64,000 bases of DNA from Rhynchopus euleeides (GCA_963210315.1 OY723319.1:62001-126000), one strand, 5' to 3'. Positions 29,979-41,381 are shown, numbered from the stretch's first letter. Notes: generated from the letters alone by a model not told the origin. A program made the numbers and translations.

Positions 29979-30512
29979 TTATTCTGCGACAACCTCGGTG
30001 TCCTGCGTCTGGTGGGTCTCGCTGGACGGGTCGTACACCGAGCGGCGCAGCTCCTCAGGCCGCCCCGGCACGTGGCTGACGGTGTTCACCGAGGGGTCCT
30101 CAAGGAGGTTCTCATGCTCGGGCGTCGTCTTGGTGCGGTACTTCATCAGGGCGAAGCCGGCACCGGCAAGCACTGCAGCACCACCCACGCAGCCGAGGAT
30201 GATAGGCAGAGGGGAGCTGTCGTCGTCGTTGTCGTCGCTGCTGCTGTCGCTGCCCGTGTGGTTGCTCGGGGCGTCCGTCATCATGGGTGCCTTCGTCATC
30301 GGGACGGGAACGTCCGTCTCATTCTGGGGCATCGGGGCATCCGTCACGTTCTGCGGGATGGGAACGTCCGTCTCATTCTGGGGCATCGGGACGTCCGTCT
30401 CGTTGCTCAGCAGCACGACCAGGTCCTGCTCCGTGTAGAAGCCCTCATCATCTGCCCCAAAGCATGCCACCGCAAACAGCAGGACTGCCACAGAAACCTT
30501 CGCCATCGTCAT
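29979..30512 (-). CDS. Small type I membrane protein with Pro/Asp repeats (S2)
   Basis: 177 residues, the same length as S1, from MTMAKV at 30512. The signal peptide and first 40 residues match S1 except Val for Ala in QDLVVLL. Four NETDVPxPQ-type units are followed by a Met/Thr/Pro segment, an NHTGSDSSSDDNDDDSS stretch, a transmembrane helix (LPIILGCVGGAAVLAGAGFA) and a tail differing from S1 at only a few positions (Gly for Trp in HVPGRPEEL). Equal length despite different ectodomain composition means the indels balance. The leader with its candidate acceptor AG at 30558-30559 is nearly identical to that of S1. Role unknown, probably a surface glycoprotein. Confidence 0.82.
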   Translation of the reverse strand: MTMAKVSVAVLLFAVACFGADDEGFYTEQDLVVLLSNETDVPMPQNETDVPIPQNVTDAPMPQNETDVPVPMTKAPMMTDAPSNHTGSDSSSDDNDDDSSPLPIILGCVGGAAVLAGAGFALMKYRTKTTPEHENLLEDPSVNTVSHVPGRPEELRRSVYDPSSETHQTQDTEVVAE

Positions 30513-30557
30513 TATGATGTTGGGATGAGAGTTGAGTTTGCACGTGATATGTGTGAT

Positions 30558-30559
30558 CT
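30558..30559 (-). promoter_or_regulatory. Candidate splice/trans-splice acceptor AG of S2
   Basis: CACCACCCCCTCGGCAG precedes a 45-nt leader, as at S1. The sequence further upstream of the two genes differs, so identity ends in the CCA repeat. Confidence 0.4.
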
Positions 30560-31530
30560 GCCGAGGGGGTGGTGGTGGTGGTGGTGCTGCTGCTGTTCGG
30601 CGTTTGCCGCCCCCAACAATCCGGCACAACTGCAGCAGAGGCACACACGCAGCTGGCTGTGCCACACTGTCCACTTCTCTGCGTCGCAGGCCCTCACAGC
30701 GGTGGGGGGGAAGCGGGGGCGGGGCTCCTCCTCCAATCCATCGACCCACTCAAAATGTGTTCATTTCCGGACTGGTTGAACTCGTTCCTTCTTTCGGGAT
30801 ATACGACGCCACATAGCCCCCATCCATCCCCACACCCACCTCCCCAGCCGGGATTTTTAAGGCGTTGTACTCACGAGAGGTGCATGAACCCAACGTTCTC
30901 CCCCAGCAGAAGAGGCAGAGGTGGGGGAGGGGGATGGGGTGGGTTGTGATGTGTGGCGTGTGGTGGCTCTGCCCTCAGCGGCGTCGACAAGTTCCAAAGC
31001 ATGGCTTTGCTGGTCTGGTGGTCGGTTGACACCCCCTGTGGGAAGGTCTCTCTGTTGCTCTTAAGTGGTGTGTCAGACAAATCACAGGCAGTGCGTGGGG
31101 GGCAATGCTACCACACAGACTCCCCCCCCTGTTCTGTCCCATTGACGCATCTCCGTGTCCTTCTTCTCGTTGCCGACAAAGCGAACCACGCTCACTGTGA
31201 GTGAGAGCGGCAATCGGAAGGGGGGGGGGGGGAACGTGGCCCCCACTTCACCATTTTTTGAACACTTTTGAACATTTTTTTGGACATATCTCCTTCGTGC
31301 CCCCGTTGCGAGAGGGGAGCCGCTCTTGCGAGGTTCGCCTGGGCCGTACATATATACGGTGGCATTGCATGCCTTGCCGAATGCCACCCTCTCCTCTCAG
31401 CGGGTCGTGATTACAATATTTCCTTCACCTGCCCCGCCCCCCCCCCCCCCCCACCACCACTACCACTACTTCAACATTCTTTCTGAAAGCGGGGTCCTCC
31501 ACTGTGCTGCCAGAAACCTGTTGCGAGGGG
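30560..31530. other. Intergenic region upstream of S2
   Basis: No gene is supported. It contains a G run (31218-31231) and a C run (31437-31452). Confidence 0.45.
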
Positions 31531-32588
31531 GTGGACCCGCGTGTCGGCACAGGCCTCTGAGTGAGAGTTTCCTGGCAGCAGCAACCCACCCCTCGGCCCC
31601 CCGATGGGCGATCCCGATCCAATATTGTTCATATAGGCGGGAGGCATCGCTGAGGAAGGGTGGAGCCGTTCACACATATCTTCTTTCTGGGAAGAGAATG
31701 GGGATGCCAACCAAGGGGGGTGGTATGGCGAGGGCACGCTGCAGCACACAACCGAGCCCGGGGGGGAGGGGGGGAGGGTGGGGAGAGGACGGTAAGCCTT
31801 ATGGATCGTGCGGTGGGGCTCCGCATGTGCAGAGTTCACCAGAGCTTCTGTCTGTGCTGGGAATTTTGACCTCTGAGGTTGCACGGTTCATTATGGCAGG
31901 TGAGCGCTACTGTCTGATGATGATGGTTTGCCATTACAGTCATCCAACAAACATTGGTGGGGTAAAAACCTACCTTAGCTCCAAAAAATCCTAAAATCCA
32001 CCTTAGTTTTTAACCCACCAATGTTTTTACCCCACCAACATTTTTACCCCACTAATGTTTGTTGGACAACTGTATATACTTTTTGCAATTCTAGGCATGT
32101 GGGAGGTGGGACACATGAAGCAACAGGCTGTGTGGGCATCTCCAACACGCCGTCGTGACGAACGGGATGGAGGTGATGATAAGAAGACAGGCGCTGCTGC
32201 GTGGCCCAACGCCTTGCAATACGGATCACAAAGTTGGTGTCGTTGAGGGTCGGAAGCCCAGCACACTGTGCAGCCTCACGGCGAGGGCAGGCGGCTCAAA
32301 CGACGGAAAGTGAAATCAGGAAACGGGAACAGATGACATGAGAGACAAACAGGAGCCCTCGAGCGGACAGCGGGCCGCATCATAGATTTGATGTGGTGCT
32401 TCGGGTGCGGCCCGCTGCGAGAGTGGCCCAACTCAACCAAGAAATAGGGACAGACAACAATGAGGGATACGCACACAGTCGCGAGGGGCCGCAAGAAGCC
32501 TCACGCTTCTTCGACAGTGTTGGGAGAGCGGACTGGCAGCATGCATCAGTTCACGAAAGACGGCGCGAAACAAAAGAAATCGCGAGCA
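31531..32588. repeat. 3' flank of L1, left part of the L1/L2 segmental duplication
   Basis: From GTGGACCCGCGTGTCGGCAC onward it matches 48751-49670 almost base for base, except for a 136-bp MITE present only here (31937-32072). Confidence 0.92.
31937..32072. mobile_element. 136-bp Tc1/mariner-type MITE with TA duplication
   Basis: The left end CAGTCATCCAACAAACATTG and right end TAATGTTTGTTGGACAACTG are imperfect inverted repeats, both leading into GTGGGGTAAAAA-type sequence. TA flanks the element (31935-31936, 32073-32074). The paralogous locus at 49151-49160 has a single TA and no insertion. Confidence 0.92.
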
Positions 32589-35500
32589 TCACACTTCTGT
32601 TTGAACGGGCTCGGTCTTCTGTTCAGGGCAGAGGTCTGACTGGCCCCGCCTGCGGATGAGGAAGACAGCCGCGCCTGCAACAGCGGCAAACACGGCGACA
32701 ACAAGGACCACGATGAGGGCGATGGCCCAGCCTTCCAGGTCGTCGTCGCTGTCGGAGGTGCGAACGCAGTTCTGTTCGGCCAGCTGGTAGCCGGCAGTGC
32801 AGGCAGGTGCGGCGCAGGTGCCGTTGTCGGTGCGTTCCACCAGCGAGGCACCCACCACACTGCAGGGCTGCACAACGGACACCTGCGCAGTGCCGTTCCC
32901 GAGGGCGGCGTGCATTGCGGTGTAGCGCGGGTCCTGAGAGGTGCGCAGCTCCAGTTCAGCCGCCACGTCAAGCAAGGCGACATCCTCGAATGCCACACCG
33001 TCTACAACGGCGACGGCACGAATGGAGCCGCACTCGATGCGCAGCGCCACCTGTGCACGGCCTGTGGCGGCAGCGACAACCTCGCGCACCAGGTCTGTGA
33101 ACCCGGCGTCAAAGTTGGCGCAGTCGGCCTCCCACACAATCTCGATCTGCACGGAGGCGGTTGCGTTGGAGCCCTCTGCCACACACACGAGGGCGGGGCC
33201 CACAGCCGAGAAGCCGCTGCCGCACACACAGCCCTGGGCCTGCGTGTCGCACGTAGCCGCAGTGTCCCCGTGCACCTGGCACGTGTCGCTCGACGTGCAC
33301 CACACAACAGCCTTCCCAGCCGGGGACACGGTCGGCACAGGTGTAGGTTCCGCCGTCGTCACAGGAGGTGAGGTGGTGGTTGCAGGCGTCGCTGTGGGTG
33401 CAGCAGTGGGTGCCAACGTCGTGCCAGGTGCAGCAGTCGGTGCGTTGGTCGTGGCCGGAGTCGCAGTCGGGGACACAGTGGTACCAGGTGTGGCGGTGGG
33501 TGCAGCAGTGGGTGCCAACGTCGTGCCAGGTGCAGCAGTCGGTGCGGTGGTTGTGGCAGGTGTGACAGTTGGCGCAACAGTCGTGGCAGGAGTCGCAGTC
33601 GGTGACGCAGTGGTCCCAGGCGTCGCTGTGGGTGCAGCAGTGGGTGTCAACGTCGTGCCAGGTGCAGCAGTTGGTGCCGCGGTTGTGGCAGGTGTGGCAG
33701 TGGGCGCAACAGTCGTGCCAGGAGTCGCTGTGGGAGCAGCAGTGGGTGCCAATGTCGTGCCTGGGGCAGCTGTCGGTGCGGCGGTCGTGGCCGGAGTCGC
33801 AGTCGGTGACACAGTGGTACCAGGTGTGGCGGTGGGTGCAGCAGTGGGTGCGGCAGTAGTCGCCGGTGTGGCAGTTGGCGCAACAGTCGTGGCAGGAGTC
33901 GCTGTTGGTGCTGTCGTTGTGGCGGGCACTGAGCTGGGCGGCGTGCCAGGGGTGGCGGTGGGAGCAACAGTGGGCGCCAACGTCGTGCCAGGTGCAGCAG
34001 TCGGTGCGGCAGTCGTGGTCGGAGTCCAGGTCGGTGTCACTGTGGCGACAGGCGCAGTAGTGGGTGCAACAGTGGGTGTCAATGTTGTGCCAGGTGCAGC
34101 AGTTGGTGCGGCAGTGGTCGCCGGTGTTGCAGTTGGCGCAACAGTCGTCGCAGGAGTCGCAGTCGGTGACGCAGTGGTCCCAGGCGTCGCTGTGGGTGCA
34201 ACAGTGGTCACAGGCGTCGCAGTCGGTGCTGCAGTGGTGCCAGGTGTGGCAGTCGTCGCAGGTGTCGCGGTGGGCGCAACAGTGGGTGCCAACGTCGTGC
34301 CAGGTACAGCAGTCGGTGCGGCCGTCGCAGGGGGTGTGCCAGTGGGCGCAACAGTGCTCACAGGGGTCGCAGTCGGTGCCACTGTGGCACCAGGTGTGGC
34401 AGTGGGTGCAGCAGTGGTCGAGGGGGTCGCAGTGGGGGCGACAGTGCTTTCAGGTGCAATAGTGGGTGATCCAGTCGTCGCAGGCGTCGTCGTCGGTGCA
34501 ACAGTCACCACAGGGGTGTCAGTGGGCACAGCAGTGTCTGGCGCAGAAGTAGGCGCGACAGTTGGGACACTCGTGGGTGGTGCAGAACTGGGCGCAGCAG
34601 TGGGCACGTTCGTGTCCGGAGCAGAAGTCGGTGCCACGGTAGGGACACTTGTGGCGGGTGCAGAAGTCGGCGCGACAGTTGGGACACCTGTGGCTGGTGC
34701 AGAAGTCGGTGCAGCAGTGGGGACACTAGTTGCTGGTGCAGATGTCGGAGCAACAGTGACGACAGGCACATCAGTCGGTGCAAGTGTCGGCACTGGTGTC
34801 GGGGGAGACAGTGTGCGGTAGAAATAGTCACTAACGTCGAGCACCTGCAACGTGTGCGCACTGCTGTTGTCCTTCACCACGTACGCGTACCCGCCTGCCA
34901 CCGCCAGGTGTGCGTCACCCGTCGGCCCTGTGCTGTACGAGTGCACCACGGACGCAGTCTCGGGCGTGCTGATGTCCACCACGTGCAGGCGCCCCAGCCT
35001 GTCTGACACGTACGCGTGGTGCCCGGACACAGCCACTGCCGTCAGCACCGAGAAGCGAGGAGCAGGCACAGTGTGCACGAGCTTGATCGATTTCGGCACA
35101 GTGATGTTCACAACGCGCAGACCCGTCTCAGACACGGCGTACAGCCAGTCACCGTCAACGGTGAAGTGTGCGCTCGGAGTCCACGGCGCCAGTCCCGCCA
35201 CACGCACAGGCGCTGCCGGGTCAGACACGTTGTAGACCGTCAGGACGTACCTCTGTGACACAAAGACGTGGTCACCCCGCAAAGCAACCCATTCTGCGTT
35301 GTTCAGACCAGTCACACTCGAGAGCTGGACGGGCTGCGAAATGGTCGTGATGTCGAGCACATCAAGTGAGTACGACGTCAGCAGGTACACGAACTTCTCC
35401 GTGATGACCATGTCCTTCACGTACTGGTTACCGTGTGCAGCGCTTGTGTACACAAGTGCTGGCGGTTCCTGCAAGAAGTCGAAGATGGACAGGTTCTTTG

Positions 35501-36826
35501 CGTACGCTGCTGCCACAAATGCGAAGCGGTTGTCGGGAGTCAGTGCCACTGCATCCACCGTGCGCTGCGGCACGTAGTCGACGGAGGCCAGCAGCTGTGG
35601 GGACGCAGGGGTCGACACGTCCACACGCGGGATGATGCCGGTTGACCCACACAGCAGGGCCACAGACCCACGCATCACCACGGAAGGATTGGCGTACGCG
35701 TTGTCGGGGCTTGGGATGTCTGCACTGCCGACACCGCAGGTCCGGGTGTGGGTGCACCTGGCGGCACGAGCGGGGAAGGCACGGGTGTGCCAGTGGCAGG
35801 CGAGTGGTACGCACGCACGTCGATGATTTCCACCCCGTTGTAGGAGCTGACGTATGCGTACCCGTCAGCAACGTCGATCCCCATCACCCATGCAAGCGTC
35901 TTGAACGATGCTACACCCAGCACACGCGACGGGTCTGTCACGTCTGCCACACGCACGTACCCTTGCACGTCAGTGACGAAGGCGGTTGTCCCCTCCACGT
36001 ACAATCCACGGAAGTCGCTCGGGTACCCCTGCCACCTTCCCGTGTCTGTGATGTAAACAGGCGTCTCCCCCGTCACGTTGAGCGTCTGCAGCAACCCGTT
36101 CTGGTGCACACGGAAGAGGTAGTTCCCGGAAGCCTGCATTGCCACCACGCTGTCCGCGAATGCGTACCACAGTCGCGACACCAGCACGGGAGTCGCTGGG
36201 ACTGAGATGTTGAGAACACGTGTGTCCTCACCCGTGCTGACGTACAGCAGGTCGCCCTGTGGTGCGAACGCGTTCAGTGCCTTCGAGGCACCCACGTAGT
36301 GGCGCGTCAGCTGCACAGGGTTTGCCGGGTCCTTCAGGTCGATCACAAGGATGTAGTAGTCCCCGCTGGAGATGTACGCGTGTCCGCGGTGCACCACCAC
36401 CCTCGCCTTCATGTCGCCCAGCAGCTCACCACGCAGCTCCGGCATCTGAGTGACGAAGTCGACACCGCGGAAGTCGATCACCACCAGGCGCCCTGTGCTG
36501 ACCACACACAGGAAGTCCTTCGCCTCTGTGAAGGCCATTGCACCTGCAGGCACGGTGATGCTCCCGAGCGCCACAGGCACAGCGGGGTCCGACACGCGGA
36601 AGAACTCCAACCCGTCCGCACGCAGCACCACCGCAACGTCGTCGCGCACAAGCACGTCGTTCGCGCGGCCCGCAATGCTCCCCACCGTGGCGGTCGTCAC
36701 CGGCGCAGGTGTGTCCGGTGCCTCTGTCGGTGCTGCCGTCACAGGCACGACGGGAGGGAAGGGCGTGTCGAGCCCACTCGCTGCTGACGCCAGCATGAGC
36801 ACCACCAAATGGCGCCCCATCGCCAT
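32589..36826 (-). pseudogene. LVIVD-propeller / mucin-stalk membrane protein, frameshifted (L1)
   Basis: It has the same architecture as L2: signal peptide (MAMGRHLVVLMLASAASG, ATG at 36826), propeller 1 of LVIVD-type repeats (GLEFFRVSDPAVPV, YYILVIDLKDPANPV, GYVRVADVTDPS), propeller 2 (SLDVLDITTISQPV, LTVYNVSDPAAPV, GRLHVVDISTPETA), a long Thr/Pro array, EGF-like cluster, Cys-pair domain, second Cys cluster, transmembrane helix and basic tail. A 19-nt deletion relative to L2 and L3 between 35734 and 35735, in the hinge between propellers, shifts the frame: the first ORF stops at 35675 after a novel tail (SAVQTSQAPTTRTPILPW) and the rest stays open from 35681 to 32589. The remainder is otherwise undamaged, so the break is recent, or a truncated secreted propeller is still made. 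The Thr/Pro array is the longest of the three paralogues. Confidence 0.85.
33360..34790 (-). repeat. Thr/Pro mucin-like array of L1
   Basis: About 1.43 kb of 30-bp units coding TATPATTVAP-like decamers, ideal for O-glycosylation. The corresponding arrays are about 665 bp in L2 and 525 bp in L3. The antisense strand is also open over its length, which is a by-product of the repeat. Confidence 0.9.
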
Positions 36827-36853
36827 CACGTCGTGCAAGGTTGTGTGTGTTAT

Positions 36854-36855
36854 CT
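36854..36855 (-). promoter_or_regulatory. Candidate splice/trans-splice acceptor AG of L1
   Basis: ACACACACCTTGCAG precedes a 27-nt leader and the ATG. CCTTGCAG is conserved at L2 and L3. Confidence 0.45.
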
Positions 36856-38722
36856 GCAAGGTGTGTGTGTGGTTCACGCAGTGTTTCCTGTCAAGATTAC
36901 GTCACTGTGAATCACCTGAAGCCAGCACTGTGATGACGGCTCTGCACCGTACTCAGCGGTGACTATTACTCCAGGGTTGTGTGATCCACACGAACTGATG
37001 ACCTGCGATCCGAATGACGCTGTTGGCACGAACCACAGCAGAACCTTGAGGTTGACAACTTGCTTACACCCCTGAAATGTGGGTCTGGTTCCAATGCTGG
37101 GTGGACCAACACTGCCTCTGAGGTGACACCACAGGCTTTGGAAGGGCTCGAGTCTGTGCTGGGCTCTCGGTCGGTGGTGCAGTAGTCGGCACAGCCACAA
37201 CCTAAAACCTCAAAGGCAGTGAGTCTGAGGAACCACACGTACACGGTATCGACATGGAACCCGATTTTCAATCACCCTAACATCGGGTGTGCATTCATTT
37301 GAATAATTGGACACCGTGCAAATCGTAGTGGGGTCGCTTTTGCAGTGTAGGTGCCACACACCACCCCTGGAATGTTGGTTTGCTTCAGGTGTGGGGAAGT
37401 GACTCGCTCCCGATTGGGCCCGACAGACAGCCGTTATGGACTGCACCTTAGGTACCTGCCACCTACCCACTGACGTGACCCAGTAGTACCTCACCCTCTG
37501 GTTTCCAACCCCTGTTCAGTTGAATATTAGGAATCTGTGCGTATTGTGATGGGGTCATTTGGCCACGGGGTGCCGATTCACACCCACATCTGGCCCTTCG
37601 TCACTGGGGCTCACCACAAGGTTTGTTTGTGGTCTCTCGACCCACTACAGGGCCACTACAAACCTGCACGGACATTTCCTGAAGGATTGTGGACCGGTGT
37701 TCTGTGCCAGTTCTGGGGGGTTCCATGATCACACCAAAAAAACGGAAAAAACGGAAAAATTCCGAAAAAAAGATAAGGCGTTGTTTGTGCGCCAAACCCG
37801 GTGTTTCCCACGCGCCACAACAAACCTCACGTGTTTTGCCTGATGAAGGTTGGTGTGAATGTGCGCACAGTCATAGCAACAAGGCAAGGTAGATTGTGTT
37901 TGTCACCCAAAGCGCTGCCAACTATCTTTTTCACTGTGACAAGCTTTCTTCTTGTTGTGTGTGAAAAACGGAAAAAACCGAAAAAATCGACACCCCCCGT
38001 TACGCCAATTTTTGAGGCCGGTTTTGAGGCGGTTCTGTGAGGTGGATGGCAGGGGTCCGAACTGGCAAAATCACTCAGAAATCGACACTGGGGGTGCCGG
38101 TGCCCTCTGAGGCCACATCCGGTGGTGCGGTATGCTGCGGTATGGGTTCTGGGATGTGGGTGTCTTGCGGGTGACAGCGGGTGGAGATGGTCGGAAATAA
38201 GCAAAAATCTGAAAAAATGACTCGAACACGGAATACTTCTGGGAGGGGGTGACAGACGAAGCCACATGGCTCTAACATGACCGCCCAGCCCTTGTCCTGT
38301 GGAAGACAGGACCGTGTGCGACATCTGCACTGCGTGACGTCCTCAACTGGGCTGGACTTCTGTGCGGCTGACCACCCCCTCGTGGTCGATCATCCGCAAA
38401 GCCCTCTAGTTCATCCAGAGTGACCGTCCCACGCCAGGGAAGACTCTACCCTGTCCGAGGGCCTGTCCTCAACAAGCCAGGTATGCGAAGAAGTCCTGTC
38501 GACGAGGACACGCAAGCGGGAGATGACGAAGACAGGGCAATCTTGGACACTGCGCTGGCTTTGAAGATGACCATCGTTGGCCCGCGAGCACGCCACGCAA
38601 GGGACAGCTGCCGATAACCCAGCGAAGAAGCGGCACAATTGCACTAACGGGTGCGCCTCGACAAGACGGCTGCTGTACCAAAGGCTCAGGCGCCGCAAAC
38701 AACGGAGCGGGGGCGGTGTCGG

Positions 38723-38788
38723 GGTTTTGGTCGTGCGAGAGTGAATGGAAAAGCAAGTCTCCCAGCACCCTTCTTGCAATGTTCGTCC
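38723..38788 (+). repeat. Short dispersed repeat (second copy 56129-56195)
   Basis: GAATGGAAAAGCAAGTCTCC and CTTGCAATGTTCGTCC correspond to GAATGGAAAAGTAAATCTCC and CTCGCAATGTTAGTCC in the second copy. Confidence 0.75.
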
Positions 38789-39085
38789 TTTTTTGTCGGA
38801 CCACACCCAGGCCGTTCGCTATCGTCCACAGATCCCGTGTGAGGTGGACAAAGTTATATGTTGGGATGTTGGGATTTCGGGGATATTTTTAACCACAGGA
38901 ATCAGGGTTTAATCTAGGATTCCGGATTTTGGGACTCGGGGGGGGTCTCGCACTTTTGTGGGCCCAAAATTTTTTTTCACCCCAGGTGCAAATTTCTCGG
39001 GCGCGCGAAGCGCGCCCGAGACTACGCGGAGATGGCCACTCGCATACGCTCAAGGACTTGCGGGACAGGCACACGCTACAAGGGG

Positions 39086-39131
39086 GGTCTGGGGGGCGGA
39101 GCCCCCCAGCCGCCGGAGGCCCCGGTAGTGA
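39086..39131 (+). repeat. GC hairpin repeat, copy 5
   Basis: GGTCTGGGGGGCGGAGCCCC core and CCGGAGGCCCCGGTAGTGA, followed by CATCTGTTCC. It is preceded by GCACACGCTACA, echoed before copy 2. Confidence 0.85.
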
Positions 39132-39425
39132 GCATCTGTTCCTTGCACGTGTCAACGACTTGCTGCACGAACTTGACAGACAGCTCTTAGACTCAAGGCG
39201 GCTCTGCACCTGGGCTGAACATGCTCCCCAGCCAGGAGACCCCATTCCTACTGGTCCCCAGGGAAATCCCCCCCCGCCCCCGCTACACGGTGGGATCTTG
39301 TAAATTTTACATGTATAACTACAAGTATATACATGTATTATACATGTATAATACTTGCATGTCAACTATTATACATGTATAATACATGTATATGCCTGAA
39401 ATATACATGTAAAATACATGTATAT

Positions 39426-41381
39426 CATACATCGGGCGTTATTGCGTTACCAGTAACGGTAATACCGTTATTTTTTCGGTAAAATAACTTACCGTTAATA
39501 ACGTTCCAGAACGGCCGAATAACGTTATCCGAAAATCGGTAACGTTATTTTTCCGCGTTATACCGTTATCGATACCGGTAATACCGTTATTACCGTTATC
39601 AGGAACGGTAATAACGTTATCGGTAACGTTATTACCGTTATTACCGGTAATACCGCGTTATTTTCGGTATTTTTGGGCAACTTCTATAGGGGGACCCTTT
39701 TCGAATTTTTTTTTCGGGGTGGCCAGAATGGGCTGTTTTAGGCTATTTGAGGCCATTTTCGAGCAAATTTTTGGGTTTAGAGCCACGCAAAGGGTCTAAA
39801 ATGGGCATGCCAATCTCAAAAAATGCTCAAAATTCCGAGAGATTTCAGATTTTTCGAATTTTTTGACCGAGAAAATTCTGACCCCAAAATGTGGTCCTTG
39901 TGGTCTGGAACTGTCCGTTGTCGAAGGAATTGGTGAAAAAATCGTGATTTTTGGCCTCTGGATCACCCATGCCGTCCCAAAAATCAAGCAAAAGAGGTTT
40001 GGTAGGTGCATTTTTGGGTGAACATGAGCCATTGTGCCAACCTGCTTGATTTCACCCGAAAATCGGAATCCGTTGAATATGGTTTCTGATGAAAATGTGA
40101 AAATTTTCGACCTTCTTCGCAGTTTTTGCCACTTCCTTGCCCCATCTTTCCCACCCAAAATCGAAGTACCGTGAATGGTGTTGTTGAAAGGTCCAAATTG
40201 CGTTGGTTGTGCGTAGTTCTGCCGAAATCGTGCACACGTTGTGCATAGTGCATGTGTAACGCCATTTGCGACCAAAATGTAAATTTCCTGCACCCGAGCG
40301 TTGACGCTTCCACACACCCTTACAAACCCACTTGCCTGATGAAGGGGGTGGTGTGTAGAGCACGTTTGGCAGGGCTGAATGACACTTTCCGCGCGAAGGT
40401 CGTGTGCGTAATTAAAAAACGGTCCGAGGGCCGGAGGCCCGAGGCCTTTTTTTACCTGCACGAGGGTGCAATTGAGGCCGATACGGGGTGCAGATGATGG
40501 TTTCTTGCACAACCCAGTCATGTTTTGCACATCACGACGAACTCGGAAATTCCTCATATTTGCACTCCAGGTCTCATATTTGCACTGGTGCAAATATGGG
40601 ACCTGGAGTGCGTGCAAATAATGACTGGGGGGTGCAAGAAAGTTCAAATTGTGTAGTTCCTGCGTACTTCGTGCGTAGCCCGAGCGTACTTTGGGTAGTT
40701 CGTGCGTATATTGTGCGAAGCGTCTTTGACAGCACCAGTAACGGACTTTTGGAACGTAACTATTTTAGAACGGACCGGGAAAAAATGGGCACGTCGCTAC
40801 TTCGCGCTACTTCGTCGCTCGTAACGAGTAAAAATATCAGGTGGTTTATACACCGCCAATGTGAGGTGTGCGGGTGTATTCCTGAAGGATTCACTTCTGC
40901 GTCCACACTGAGTGATTTTGGAGTGATTTTCACTCCAAATTTCACTCCAGGAACATTGGATGCTGCAAGGTTGCAGGGGTTTCTGCAGTATTTGCCTTGA
41001 AAAAGCCAAAAAACATGATTTTTTCACGAAACTCGACATGTCCGTGCGTTATTATCCAAAAAATGGTCCCAGGGGGGTATTCTGGAGCCATCTCCACCAA
41101 AAACTACACCATCCGCCCGCAAAATTGTCCGAATAACGCAAGTTTTCATGAAAATAACGGAAAAATAACGCGTTATTTTAGGAGAAAACGTTTTCCAATT
41201 TTTTGACATCACGGAGTGGCCCCCTGGAGTGATATTTTACCCAAGAAAATTCTTTTAGGGGGGGTAGGGACCCGAGTTTCGGGTCAGATTCACCGGGAAA
41301 TGCTGCCTTTTTTGGGGTCAAAAAATAACGCAAAAATAACGTTATTACCGTTACTGGTAACGGAATAACGCCCAATGTATG
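39426..41381. mobile_element. 1956-bp element with 6-bp target duplication, copy 1
   Basis: The ends are CATACATCGGGCGTTATTG and, reversed, CATACATTGGGCGTTATTC. The inverted match extends about 50 bp with few mismatches, through CGTTACCAGTAACGGTAATA. The 6-bp duplication GTATAT flanks it (39420-39425, 41382-41387). Left subterminal 240 bp is packed with ACCGTTATT/AATAACGGT motifs, possible transposase sites. An internal hairpin at about 40558-40615 pairs TTTGCACTCCAGGTC with its complement. A 283-codon minus frame (39796-40647) and a 170-codon plus frame exist, but both cross palindromes and have no recognised domain. The superfamily is unknown. Confidence 0.88.

Larger units (their letters stand above)
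36856..39283. other. Intergenic region upstream of L1
   Basis: No gene is supported. The motif GTGCG/A-AT-GTGATGGGGTCA-like (37310-37345, 37530-37556) resembles a piece of the hAT-like elements. It includes a short dispersed repeat (38723-38788) and a likely hAT-related fragment around 38890-39280 carrying a GC inverted repeat (about 38998-39021) and GC hairpin repeat copy 5. Confidence 0.45.

Noticed and set aside
33360-34790. CRISPR-like regular repeats
   Set aside because: The units are contiguous coding decamers in frame with a secreted protein, without spacers.
32941-34821. 626-codon plus-strand frame of Val/Gly/Ala repeats
   Set aside because: It is the antisense of the L1 Thr/Pro array; the 30-bp repeat keeps the opposite strand open.
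39796-40647. 283-codon minus frame in the 1956-bp element (also 44360-45211)
   Set aside because: No recognisable domain. It crosses palindromes and terminal motifs. Conservation between copies only reflects recent duplication of the whole element. Not annotated as a gene.
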